Shown here piece after piece: positions 1 to 7,970 of a DNA stretch of 64,000 nucleotides (the first letter of the stretch is position 1; each line of letters starts with the position of its first letter). This DNA comes from CAMLIZ01 sp966212505 (GTDB lineage Bacteria > Pseudomonadota > Gammaproteobacteria > Burkholderiales > Burkholderiaceae_C): the NCBI GenBank assembly GCA_966212505.1, contig CBIHRS010000020.1:20501-84500 (forward strand), written 5' to 3'. Below the pieces are notes generated by a model. The model searched no databases and was not told the DNA's origin. It saw only the letters and a list, made by a program, of their open reading frames with translations. Position numbers and translations under genes: made by a program.

Positions 1-1
1 C

Positions 2-265
2 ACCGGCGGCTGCGCCCTCTTCCTGCCCGACGACGTGCCGGCGCTGTCGCCCGGCGTACGCGTGCACAAGGTGCGCATCGAGCTCGACCCCAACACCCGC
101 TTCGAATCGGGGCTGCAGCTGTGCCATGTGACCTCGCTGAACCCGCAATCGCACGGCGTGCGGCTGGGCTGCGAGCTGCAGCAGCTGTCGGGCGAAGCGC
201 AGCGAACGCTGCAGCGCTACATCGACCAGACACAGAAGCGCCGGCGGCTGCTGTCGCTCGATTGA
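2..265 (+). CDS. ycgR: Flagellar brake protein YcgR, C-terminal fragment (PilZ domain)
   Basis: The open frame enters from the left edge and stops at 263-265, giving 87 residues of a C-terminus. It reads through a GG-x-ALFLPDD stretch, then a beta-rich segment with GVRLGCEL, and ends in a basic helix (TQKRRRLL). This matches the second half of a PilZ domain as found at the end of YcgR, which binds cyclic di-GMP and slows the flagellar motor. The RxxxR and D/NxSxxG ligand motifs would lie mostly upstream of the window. The fliE fragment at the other edge fits a flagellar neighbourhood. A different PilZ protein remains possible. Confidence 0.72.
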   Translation, partial: TGGCALFLPDDVPALSPGVRVHKVRIELDPNTRFESGLQLCHVTSLNPQSHGVRLGCELQQLSGEAQRTLQRYIDQTQKRRRLLSLD

Positions 266-814
266 TCAGCGCTTCTGCGCGACGGTCCAGCCCTTCAGGG
301 CATTGAGCGTGTTGGCCACGTGCTTGAACGGATTCAGGCTCGTGTACTGATAGACGATCCTGCTGTTGGGCGCGATCACGTACGACACGCGGTTGGCGTA
401 TTCGGGCTTCAGCGTCAGCACCGCGTCGTACGACTTCATGATGCTCTGGTCGGCATCGGCCAGCACCGCGAACTTGCCGCGGCATTCAGTGACCGAGAAG
501 CGGTTGAGCGTGTCGATGTCGTCATGCGACACCCCCACCACCGTGGCGCCCAGCGCCTTGAACTGGTCGACCGCCTCGGCGAACTGGTGCGCCTCCACCG
601 TGCAGGCCTGTGAAAACGCCGCCGGGTAGAAATACAGCACCACCGGCCCGCTCTTCAAGGTTTCCGCCAGCGAGAAGCGGAACACCTTGCCGCCCAGCGA
701 CCCCTGCGTCGCGAAATCGGGCGCCTTGTCATCCACATCCAGCGAAGCACGGACGGGCCATGCGGCGGACGCGGCGGCGCCCCCCAAGGCTGACAACACC
801 AGACGACGGTTCAT
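266..814 (-). CDS. Secreted peroxiredoxin (AhpC/TSA family)
   Basis: 182 residues. Starts MNRRLVLSALGGAAASAAW, an export signal cut near residue 22-24, so the enzyme probably works in the periplasm. The thioredoxin-fold body has FYPAAFSQACTVEAHQF, where Cys is the likely peroxidatic residue; the usual TxxC is SxxC here. Further on come VVGVSHDD and TECRGKFAVLAD. It would reduce peroxides with a thiol donor. The next gene is divergent, with about 120 bases between. Its stop codon directly abuts that of ycgR in a convergent arrangement. The family is clear; the electron donor cannot be read from the sequence. Confidence 0.85.
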   Translation of the reverse strand: MNRRLVLSALGGAAASAAWPVRASLDVDDKAPDFATQGSLGGKVFRFSLAETLKSGPVVLYFYPAAFSQACTVEAHQFAEAVDQFKALGATVVGVSHDDIDTLNRFSVTECRGKFAVLADADQSIMKSYDAVLTLKPEYANRVSYVIAPNSRIVYQYTSLNPFKHVANTLNALKGWTVAQKR

Positions 815-934
815 TGCGTATCCTCTGCGGAGGCAAAGCTGTAAGACATGCGGGCGGGTCGGCGACCACCGCTTATTGTTACGCCACCCGCGCCACCCTG
901 GATGCCTTTGACCCCTCTCGCCCCGTTGATCCCG

Positions 935-2530
935 ATGCCCCTCTCGCCCGCCCGCCTGGCCGCCCTGCTCCTCGCCTGCCTGGCGCTGCTGCTCGCCACC
1001 GGCTGCGCCAGCCTGCCGCAAGGCGTGCAGCGCACGCCCAGCCAGGCCATTCCCGCCAGCACCGCCACCACGCTCGGCAAGATCGCCGCCGACTCCTCGC
1101 CTTCGCCCGAACTCACGGGTTTCAGGCTGATGCCGATCGGCTCCTTCGCGCTCAACACCCGCGTCGCGCTGGTGCAGCGCGCGGAGAAATCGCTCGACCT
1201 GCAGTACTACCACATCGAGAACGACGAGACCGGCCGCTACCTGCTGCGCGCGCTGCGCGAAGCCGGGCTGCGCGGCGTGCGCGTGCGCCTGCTGGTCGAC
1301 GACCTCTACAACGCCGGCAACGACCCGCTGCTGCTCGGGCTGGCCGCCACGCCCAACGTCGAGGTGCGGCTGTTCAACCCCTTCCCCGCCGGCCGCGACG
1401 GCTTCGCATCGCGCTTCATCGCCTCGCTGGCCGATTTCCGGCGCGTGAACCACCGCATGCACAACAAGCTGTTCATCGCCGATGGCGCGATGGCAGTGGC
1501 CGGCGGGCGCAACATCGCCAACGAATACTTCATGCGCGATGCCAACGCCAACTTCGTCGACCTCGATGCCTTCATCACCGGCGCGCTGGTGCCGCAGCTG
1601 GCCACGCTGTTCGACCGCTACTGGAACAGCGAGGTCGTGTTCCCGCTGCACGCCATCGTGCCGCCGGATGGCACCCCCGAAGCGCTGCAGCAGCGCTTCG
1701 ACCGCCTCACCGCGCTCGACACCACGCCGCCACCCGAGGCCCCGCCGGAGAACGACGTGCTGGGCTACGGCCCGATCTCCGGCGAACTCGACGACGGCCG
1801 CCTCGGCCTGATCTGGGCCGCGGCCAATGCCTACGCCGATTCGCCCGACAAGATCCACGGCATGGCCGCCAGCTATGCGCTGGTGCCGCTGCAGGACGTG
1901 GAGAGCGTGCGCTACAACGTGCTCGAGCAGATGCGCCGCGCGCAGAAGGAGATCGTGATGACCTCGCCCTACCTGATCCCGGGCGAGGCCGGCATGGCGA
2001 TGATGCGCGAGACCCGCAGCCGCGGCGTCGCTTTTCGCGTGCTGACCAATTCGCTGGCCGCCACCGACGAGCCGCTGGTGCACACCGGCTACCGGCGCTA
2101 CCGCACGCAGATGCTCAAGCTCGGCGTCGATGTCTACGAGCTCAGCCCCACCCGCGTGAAACGCAACCTGCGCCTGGGCATGTTCGGCAGCACGCACGGC
2201 CGGCTGCATGCCAAGACCGCGGTGATCGACCGCCAGACGGTCTTCATCGGCTCGATGAACTTCGACCCGCGCTCCGAGAAGCACAACACCGAGATGGCCG
2301 TGATCGTGCAGAGCCCGCAGCTCGCGCGCGAGGTGCTGCGCCTGATGGACCTCGACAAGCTGCAGGCCTCGTACCGCGTGCGGATGTCGAAAGCCAACGA
2401 ATACCAGCTCGAATGGCTGACCACCGATGATGACGGCGAAGTCGTGCTCTACGAAGAGCCGGACACCACCTTCTGGCAGCGCTTCATGCTGCAGCTGCTG
2501 GCGCCGCTGGCGCCTGAGGAGCTCCTGTAG
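935..2530 (+). CDS. Phospholipase D-family lipoprotein (cardiolipin synthase C-like)
   Basis: 531 residues from the ATG at 935. This start puts a lipoprotein signal with lipobox LATGC at Cys24; in-frame ATGs at 848 and 902 would add an awkward proline-rich extension. There are two HKD motifs: HNKLFIAD near residue 175 and HAKTAVID near residue 424, each followed by the usual G/S-rich turn (GGRN, GSMNFDPRS). Two HKD halves form one active site for transfer of phosphatidyl groups, so a membrane-anchored cardiolipin synthase of the ClsC/YmdC type is most likely. A phospholipase is the alternative. The LysR gene follows 2 bases later. Confidence 0.88.
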   Translation: MPLSPARLAALLLACLALLLATGCASLPQGVQRTPSQAIPASTATTLGKIAADSSPSPELTGFRLMPIGSFALNTRVALVQRAEKSLDLQYYHIENDETGRYLLRALREAGLRGVRVRLLVDDLYNAGNDPLLLGLAATPNVEVRLFNPFPAGRDGFASRFIASLADFRRVNHRMHNKLFIADGAMAVAGGRNIANEYFMRDANANFVDLDAFITGALVPQLATLFDRYWNSEVVFPLHAIVPPDGTPEALQQRFDRLTALDTTPPPEAPPENDVLGYGPISGELDDGRLGLIWAAANAYADSPDKIHGMAASYALVPLQDVESVRYNVLEQMRRAQKEIVMTSPYLIPGEAGMAMMRETRSRGVAFRVLTNSLAATDEPLVHTGYRRYRTQMLKLGVDVYELSPTRVKRNLRLGMFGSTHGRLHAKTAVIDRQTVFIGSMNFDPRSEKHNTEMAVIVQSPQLAREVLRLMDLDKLQASYRVRMSKANEYQLEWLTTDDDGEVVLYEEPDTTFWQRFMLQLLAPLAPEELL

Positions 2531-2532
2531 CG

Positions 2533-3450
2533 ATGGCGCTCACCGCACCTGCCCGCACATCGTCGGCGCTCGACTGGGATGACCTGCGCATCGCGCTGGC
2601 GGTGGCCGAACACGCCACGCTCTCGGCCGCGGCAGCCCACCTGCGCATCAGCCATCCCACGCTGTCGCGCCGGTTGCAGCTGATGGAGCGCCGGCTCGGT
2701 GCGCGGCTGTTCGACCGCACGCCCTCGGGCCTGCGCCTCACGCCCGCCGGCGAAGAGGTGCAACAGCTGGCGCAGCGCCTGCGCGACGACATTGCCGCGC
2801 TCGAGCGCCGCATCGGCGGCCGCGACGCAGGCAGTGACGAACCAGTCCGCCTGACCGCGCCCGATGCGGTGGCCGAATACCTGCTGCCCGGCCTGCTGGC
2901 CGATCTATCCAGGCAGCAGCCGGCGCTGAAGATCCACCTGATCGTGTCCAACCAGGTGCTGTCGCTGGCGCAGCGCGCGGCCGACATCGCGCTGCGCATC
3001 ACCGAGAGCCCCGACGACACGCTGCGCGGGCGCCGCATCGGCACGGTCGCGATGGCCGTCTACGCGGCCCGCAGCCTCGGCGCGCATGAATCGCCCGATC
3101 GCCTCACCGGCCAGCCCTGGGTCGGCTTCGATGCGGCGCTGGCCTGCAGCAAGCCGGGCGCATGGGTCGCGCGCCACGTGGCCGACAGCGACGTCTGCTT
3201 CCGCGCCAACACCCTGCTCGGCGCGGCGCAGGCGGTGCGTGCGGGCATCGGCTGCGCGGTATTGCCCTGCTTCGTCGGCGGGGCGATCCCGGAGCTGGTC
3301 CGCATCGGCGAGCCGATTGCGGAGCTTGCGCTGCCGATGTGGCTGCTGGTCCATGCCAACATCGCGCGCCTGCCGCGGATCCGCCGGGCCTCCGATGCGC
3401 TGGCCGCCGGGCTGGCGCAGGCGGCGCCGCTGCTCAACGGCAGCGCCTAA
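2533..3450 (+). CDS. LysR-family transcriptional regulator
   Basis: 305 residues. N-terminal winged helix-turn-helix at about 15-75 (LRIALAVAEHATLSAAAAHL, then HPTLSRRLQLMERRLGARLFDR), a linker helix, and a periplasmic-binding-like effector domain from about 95 on. This is the layout of LTTRs of the short NarL-independent type that act on one divergent or nearby target. Unusually it sits 2 bases downstream of the phospholipase D gene on the same strand, so the two are probably co-transcribed. Its 3' end overlaps that of the convergent glutathione transferase by 4 bases. The target and inducer are unknown. Confidence 0.88.
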   Translation: MALTAPARTSSALDWDDLRIALAVAEHATLSAAAAHLRISHPTLSRRLQLMERRLGARLFDRTPSGLRLTPAGEEVQQLAQRLRDDIAALERRIGGRDAGSDEPVRLTAPDAVAEYLLPGLLADLSRQQPALKIHLIVSNQVLSLAQRAADIALRITESPDDTLRGRRIGTVAMAVYAARSLGAHESPDRLTGQPWVGFDAALACSKPGAWVARHVADSDVCFRANTLLGAAQAVRAGIGCAVLPCFVGGAIPELVRIGEPIAELALPMWLLVHANIARLPRIRRASDALAAGLAQAAPLLNGSA

Positions 3451-4124
3451 GCCACGCCGCGTTCGGTCATCAGGCGCGACAGGTGCGAGCCGCGGCTGGC
3501 GAGGTAGCGCACGAAGATCTCCGCATAGTCCAACACCACCGCCTGCTGCACGCTCGCGCGCGCCGCCAGCGCCGCGCGATATGCCGGCACCCGCCGCAGG
3601 CCGTTGAAGATGCCGACGTCGCCGATCCGGTCGAAGGTATCGAACAGCCGGAACACCGGTGCGAACGCCGCATCCACCAGGCAGAAGCGCGCGCCCGAGA
3701 AATACGGCCCCTCGCCGAGGTGGCGCTCCAGCCAGGCGAAACGGGCGGCCAGGTCGGTGCAGCGGCGCTCGAAGGCGGCCGCGTCGAGCGCGGTATAGAA
3801 CCCGAACACATCGGCGATCAGCGCCGACGCGAACTCGGCCCAGCTGCGATGGCGCGCCCGCTCCAGAGGATCGGCGGGATGCAGCGGCACATCAGGCCAC
3901 AGCTCTTCGATGCACTCGCAGATCACCGAGGTCTCGAAGACCACCGCATCGGCCACCCGCAGCACCGGCACCTTGCCGAGGGGCGAGATCTGCACGAACC
4001 AGTCGGGCTTGTTCGCGAGATCGATGTAGTTGCGCTCGAACGCCAGCCCTTTCTCGATCAACTGGATCGCGGCGCGCTGCGTGTAGGGACAAAGATGGTT
4101 GCTGACCAATTCGAAAACCGCCAT
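3447..4124 (-). CDS. Glutathione S-transferase family protein
   Basis: 225 residues. The N-terminal thioredoxin-like domain (about 1-80) has HLCPYTQRAAIQLIEKG, where a Cys-Pro-Tyr triplet replaces the Ser/Tyr of detoxifying enzymes as in Omega/Beta-like GSTs; LGKVPVL carries the cis-proline and FETSVICECIEE binds the glutathione gamma-glutamyl part. The all-helical C-terminal domain follows, with FCLVDAAFAPVF near residue 145. The active-site Cys suggests thiol-transfer or dehydroascorbate-type chemistry rather than conjugation. Monocistronic; its tail overlaps the LysR gene by 4 bases. Confidence 0.88.
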   Translation of the reverse strand: MAVFELVSNHLCPYTQRAAIQLIEKGLAFERNYIDLANKPDWFVQISPLGKVPVLRVADAVVFETSVICECIEELWPDVPLHPADPLERARHRSWAEFASALIADVFGFYTALDAAAFERRCTDLAARFAWLERHLGEGPYFSGARFCLVDAAFAPVFRLFDTFDRIGDVGIFNGLRRVPAYRAALAARASVQQAVVLDYAEIFVRYLASRGSHLSRLMTERGVA

Positions 4125-4237
4125 TCGTGGGCTCCATGCTTGGTGGATGGGCGCCCCGCGGCGCCCGGGCCTGCACGGTAGCCCGCGCCCCTGCGGCAGA
4201 ACATCGAAAGTTTTTTCAGGCGGCTGTGCGGGGATGT

Positions 4238-5200
4238 TCAGGCGCTGCGCGGGGCCGCGAGCTGCGCCTCGAGCAGGTCCATCACCCCCTCGAGCGGCGG
4301 CACCTGCCCCACGCCACCGATGCTGGCCACCGGGCCGTTGCCGGTGATGCCGGCGTGGCCGGGCTCATGGTCGCAGTAGATGCCGATGGTCGGGCGGCCG
4401 AGTGCGGCGCCCAGGTGCGAGAAGCCGGTGTCCAGGCCGACGATGCATTCGGCGCGGCCCAACACGGCGGCGCTGTCCTTCACGCTGAGGAACGGCGGCA
4501 CGAAGCCGCCGCAGCCGGCCGCGATGCGTTCGGCCAGCTGGCGCTCGGCGTCGGTGCCCCACATCACCACCGGCTGCCAGCCCTGGCGCTGCAGGCGTCG
4601 GCCCACCGCGATCCAGCGGTCTTCGGGCCACAGCTTCTCGATGCGGCTGGCGCAGGGGATCAGCACCGCGAAGCGCCCCGGCGGCAGCCAGCCCGGCTCG
4701 GGCGGCACGATGCCGAAGTCGGGCGCGCTGGCGGGCAGGGCATAGCCGAGGTGATGGGCCGCCGAGCGGCGGCAGCGCTCCACCGCCTGCAGATCTGGCG
4801 ACACCGCAGCCGTGCGCTTGTAGAGCAGCGTGGCCAGCGGTTCCCAGGCGCTACGCCAGTCGTAGCCCACCACCGGCCCGCGCGCCTGCGCGCCCCACAG
4901 CGCGCTCTTCAGCAGGCCTTGCAGGTCGAGCACCAGGTCGTAGGGTTCGGCGCGCAGCTCGCGCCGCAGGCCGCCGATGGCCTGCCAGGTGTCGCGCGAG
5001 AACAGCTGCTTGCGCCACTTGCGCCAGCGGATCGGCAGCACGCGGCGCACACCAGGGTGCATGGCCGGAATGGCCGCGAACGGCGCCTCCACCAGCCAGT
5101 CGACCACCAGGCCGGGCACATGTCGATGCATGTCCGACAGGGCCGGCAGCGCATGGACCACGTCGCCCATGGACGTGGTCTTCACGATCAGAACGCGCAT
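4238..5200 (-). CDS. waaC: Lipopolysaccharide heptosyltransferase I
   Basis: 320 residues, the usual length. Starts MRVLIVKTTSMGDVVHALPA, the glycosyltransferase family 9 signature, with DLVLDLQGLLKSAL near residue 85 and GLDTGFSHLGAALGRPTIGIY near residue 250, the nucleotide-heptose site. It adds the first L-glycero-D-manno-heptose to Kdo on lipid A at the inner face of the inner membrane. The DUF4254 gene ends 3 bases before its start on the same strand, and two further LPS transferases lie close by. Confidence 0.93.
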   Translation of the reverse strand: MRVLIVKTTSMGDVVHALPALSDMHRHVPGLVVDWLVEAPFAAIPAMHPGVRRVLPIRWRKWRKQLFSRDTWQAIGGLRRELRAEPYDLVLDLQGLLKSALWGAQARGPVVGYDWRSAWEPLATLLYKRTAAVSPDLQAVERCRRSAAHHLGYALPASAPDFGIVPPEPGWLPPGRFAVLIPCASRIEKLWPEDRWIAVGRRLQRQGWQPVVMWGTDAERQLAERIAAGCGGFVPPFLSVKDSAAVLGRAECIVGLDTGFSHLGAALGRPTIGIYCDHEPGHAGITGNGPVASIGGVGQVPPLEGVMDLLEAQLAAPRSA

Positions 5201-5203
5201 GCT

Positions 5204-5854
5204 CTACCGCTTGGCGGCGGCCCGCTGCTCTGCGACCAGCACCGGGTTGAAGCGCGGGTCGTTGTACATCTTGAATTGGCGGTAGACCTTGAAGTAGGCC
5301 CGGCCGGCCTGCGCATCGGCCAGCAGCGCATCGAGGCAGCCGGCAAGGTCGTCGCGCTGCTGCAGCAGGCGCTGCAGCTTGATCTTGCTGGATTCGATGT
5401 GCGCCGCATCGGCATCGGTGCGCAGCGTCTGCTGGCGCATCGCGTGAATCTTCAGCGCCATGATCGACAGGCGGTCGATCATGCTGCCGGCCGTCTCGCT
5501 GTTGAGCCGCGCGCCGGCCGGCACGGTGGACACCGGCGCGTCGCTGCGCGCCGATTGCGCATCGACCAGCCCCAGCGCGATCAGCAGCAGTTCGTCGACG
5601 CGCTCGGTGGCGTCGTTGCGGGCCTGGTTGAACTTGTCGATCGCGCGCTTGTTGGCGGCGATGTCGGCATCGCTCACCGTGGTGCGGCGCGCCAGGTCTT
5701 CCTCGGCCCAGAGGCGGCTGTTGAACAGGTGGTTGGTCGTGATCCAGTGCCACACGTCCTGCTCGTTGGTGCCGGCAGGGGCGGCTTGGGGCCAATCGGA
5801 GCGGGCGAGGCAGCGGTCGTGCAGCTCCAGTACAGCGTTGGCGGTGGGAATCAT
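5204..5854 (-). CDS. DUF4254 protein in the LPS core cluster
   Basis: 216 residues, soluble, mostly helical and rich in charged residues, with no signal peptide or membrane segment. Recognisable DUF4254 features are WHWITTNHLFNSRLWAEED near residue 35, a long helix with the NKRAID-x-FNQ motif, and RLSIMALKIHAM near residue 130. The family has no established biochemical role but often sits beside heptosyltransferase genes. Here it lies immediately upstream of waaC on the same strand and is divergent from the waaF-like gene. A role in LPS core assembly is inference from position only. Confidence 0.82.
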   Translation of the reverse strand: MIPTANAVLELHDRCLARSDWPQAAPAGTNEQDVWHWITTNHLFNSRLWAEEDLARRTTVSDADIAANKRAIDKFNQARNDATERVDELLLIALGLVDAQSARSDAPVSTVPAGARLNSETAGSMIDRLSIMALKIHAMRQQTLRTDADAAHIESSKIKLQRLLQQRDDLAGCLDALLADAQAGRAYFKVYRQFKMYNDPRFNPVLVAEQRAAAKR

Positions 5855-5933
5855 CGGGCAGCAGAGGGACGAAAACCGCGAGGATAACCGCAGGGATAAT
5901 CCCGCCCGTCTCCGCCTCCGCCCTGGTTGCCCC

Positions 5934-6896
5934 TTGTCAATCCCACCCCGGCTCATCGTCCGCCTGCACAACTGGATCGGCGACGTGATCGTCGGCCTGC
6001 CGGTGCTCCAGTTGCTCGAATCGCGCGGCGTGGCCTTCGAGGCGGTGGGCCGGCCCTGGGCGGCCTCGCTGCTCGCAGGCCACGGCTGGACCATCCACAC
6101 CCGGCCCGACGCGCTGCGCGAGCGCGTGCGGCAGATGCGCACGCTGGGCCGGCGCCTCTCGCCCGACCGGCTGCAGGTGGACGGCAAGCCGATCGATGCG
6201 CTGCTGCTGGCCACGGCCTTCTCGGCCGCGCTCGATGCCCGGCTGGGCGGCCTGCGCGCGATGGGCTACGACACCGACCACCGCCGCTGGCTGCTCGCGC
6301 GCAGTCTGCCGCGCCCGCACCCCGACGAGGGCCACAACCTCGAGGAGCATTGGAAGCTCGGCTGCGCACTGCTGGGCCTGAGCCTGCCCGCGCCGCGCGA
6401 GATCGGACTGAAGATCACCCCTGCCGACCAGGCGGCCGCCGACGAACGCCTGCGCGAGCGCGGCATCACCGGCCGCTTCGTGATGCTGTGCCCGTTCGCC
6501 ACCGGCCGCTCCAGCGGCCAGAGCAAGGTGTGGCCGCAGTTCCGCGCCTTCGCAGACGCGCTGCGCGCCCAGGGCGTGACGGTCGCGATCTGCCCCGGCC
6601 CGGGCGAGACCGAGTGGGCGCAGCGCGACTATCCCGACCTGATCGACCTCGGCCCGGTGAAGATCGGCCAGTTCGCCGGCCTGCTCAGGCGTGCAGCGGT
6701 GGTGGTGGCCAACGACACCGGCCCGGGCCACATGACCGCCGCGATCGGCTCGCCGCTGGTCAGCGTGTTCGGCCCCGGCAGCACCCAGCGCTGGCGCCCC
6801 TGGGGCCCGAACGTGACGATCGTTCAAGGCGCCGACGGCGGCTGGCCCACGCTCGAGGCCGTGCTCGAGCGCTCGAGCAGCCACATCTTCAGGTAG
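5934..6896 (+). CDS. waaF: Glycosyltransferase family 9, LPS heptosyltransferase II-like
   Basis: 320 residues from a TTG at 5934, chosen because the family pattern PRLIVRLHNWIGDVIVGLP begins four codons later and upstream sequence is unlike protein. Later motifs are MLCPFATGR near residue 185, and VVANDTGPGHMTAAIGSP near residue 260, which holds the sugar-nucleotide contact. It should add the second heptose, or a related inner-core sugar. It is divergent from DUF4254/waaC and runs into the convergent GT2 gene with a 73-base coding overlap. The fold is sure; the precise acceptor is less so. Confidence 0.82.
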   Translation: MSIPPRLIVRLHNWIGDVIVGLPVLQLLESRGVAFEAVGRPWAASLLAGHGWTIHTRPDALRERVRQMRTLGRRLSPDRLQVDGKPIDALLLATAFSAALDARLGGLRAMGYDTDHRRWLLARSLPRPHPDEGHNLEEHWKLGCALLGLSLPAPREIGLKITPADQAAADERLRERGITGRFVMLCPFATGRSSGQSKVWPQFRAFADALRAQGVTVAICPGPGETEWAQRDYPDLIDLGPVKIGQFAGLLRRAAVVVANDTGPGHMTAAIGSPLVSVFGPGSTQRWRPWGPNVTIVQGADGGWPTLEAVLERSSSHIFR

Positions 6897-7651
6897 CGGT
6901 AGTAGGTGCCTTCGGCGATGCTGAAGGCCACGATGAAGCCCATGCGGCCATCGAGGAAGCCGCGCCGTATCACATAGCTGCGGATGAAGGCCCACAGCCC
7001 GTGGCCGATGGCCGTGCCCAGCCCGCCGCGCTTGCCGGCCCGGTGCTGTTGCGCAGCGCGATCGGTCGAGTAGCGGTCCATCTTCTGCAGCAGGCTCTCG
7101 TAGCTGGGAATGCTCTCGTGCAGCAGGTGCGCATCGAGCTTGCCGATGCGGCCCTGGCAGATCACGCGCTCGTGCACGAGGTCGTCGCTGAAGCGGCCGG
7201 CGCTGCGCTTGAACAGGCGCAGGATGTCGTCGGGAAACCAGTCGCCATGGCGGATCCACTCGCCGCACATCGACGACAGCCGCGACACGGTGTAGCCCTC
7301 CGCCGCGGGCTGCGCGATGGCAGCGCGGATCTGCTGGGCCAGCTCCGGCGTCACGCGCTCGTCGGCATCGATGCTCAGCACCCAGTCGCCGGTGGCGGCG
7401 GCCAGCGCGCGGTTCTTCTGCGGGCCGAAGCCGGGCCAGTCGTCGGTCTGGATCACGCGGGCGCCGGCCGCGGCCGCCAGCTCGGGCGTGCCGTCGGTGC
7501 TGCGCGAATCGACCACGATCCATTCGTCGGCAAAGGCCACCGAGGCCAGGCAGTCGCGGATGTGGCGCGCCTCGTTCTTGACGATCAGCACGACCGACAG
7601 GCGCGGGGTAGCGGAAGCTGGGATGGCGGAAGCAGGGGTTTGACGTTCCAT
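6824..7651 (-). CDS. Glycosyltransferase family 2, WaaE/LgtF-like LPS core transferase
   Basis: 275 residues. GT-A fold: LSVVLIVKNEARHIRDCLAS, then DSRSTDGTPEL, WPGFGPQKNRAL, and DXD-like SIDADERVTPEL near residue 105. A C-terminal membrane-proximal helical part contains YLKMW. This order is characteristic of the WaaE/KdtX group, which adds glucose to heptose I of the LPS core, and the neighbours waaC and waaF agree. Its last 73 bases overlap the end of the waaF-like gene on the other strand, so both C-termini are constrained by the same DNA. Confidence 0.85.
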   Translation of the reverse strand: MERQTPASAIPASATPRLSVVLIVKNEARHIRDCLASVAFADEWIVVDSRSTDGTPELAAAAGARVIQTDDWPGFGPQKNRALAAATGDWVLSIDADERVTPELAQQIRAAIAQPAAEGYTVSRLSSMCGEWIRHGDWFPDDILRLFKRSAGRFSDDLVHERVICQGRIGKLDAHLLHESIPSYESLLQKMDRYSTDRAAQQHRAGKRGGLGTAIGHGLWAFIRSYVIRRGFLDGRMGFIVAFSIAEGTYYRYLKMWLLERSSTASSVGQPPSAP

Positions 7652-7675
7652 CAGGGCGCGATTAGAACCGAACCC

Positions 7676-7954
7676 ATGAACAAGCTGATCGCCGTGCTGC
7701 TCTCGCTGTGGCTGACCACCCCTGCCTTCGCAGCGGTCGACGTCAACACCGGCACACAAGCCGAGCTCGAGCAGTTGAAAGGCATCGGGCCCGATCTCTC
7801 GCAGCGGCTGCTCGACGAGCGGGCGAAGGCGCCGTTCATCGATTGGGACGACCTGATGAAGCGGGTACCAGGGATGAAGAAGCGGCTGGCGCTGCGACTA
7901 TCCGAGCAGGGTCTCACGGTGGGCGGCCGGGGATACGCCGACCCCGCCCGGTAA
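7676..7954 (+). CDS. ComEA-like secreted helix-hairpin-helix protein
   Basis: 92 residues: a Sec signal peptide (MNKLIAVLLSLWLTTPAFA) and one helix-hairpin-helix DNA-binding unit, VDVNTGTQAELEQLKGIGP followed by AFIDW-like and VPGMKKRLALRL segments. ComEA-family proteins bind double-stranded DNA in the periplasm and help pull it in during natural transformation. No other competence gene is near, so involvement in uptake is inference. A -10-like TTAGAA at 7662-7667 lies 8 bases before the ATG and no ribosome binding site is evident. Confidence 0.85.
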   Translation: MNKLIAVLLSLWLTTPAFAAVDVNTGTQAELEQLKGIGPDLSQRLLDERAKAPFIDWDDLMKRVPGMKKRLALRLSEQGLTVGGRGYADPAR

Positions 7955-7970
7955 CCGGCCTCGACCCGCC

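Noticed and set aside
610..2430. A 606-codon plus-strand frame and a 672-codon minus-strand frame (266-2284) over the phospholipase D gene
   Set aside because: Both are alternative frames of the PLD gene; the minus frame contains the true peroxiredoxin only in its last 182 codons (from 814). Composition of the rest is Arg/Pro/Ala-rich without motifs.
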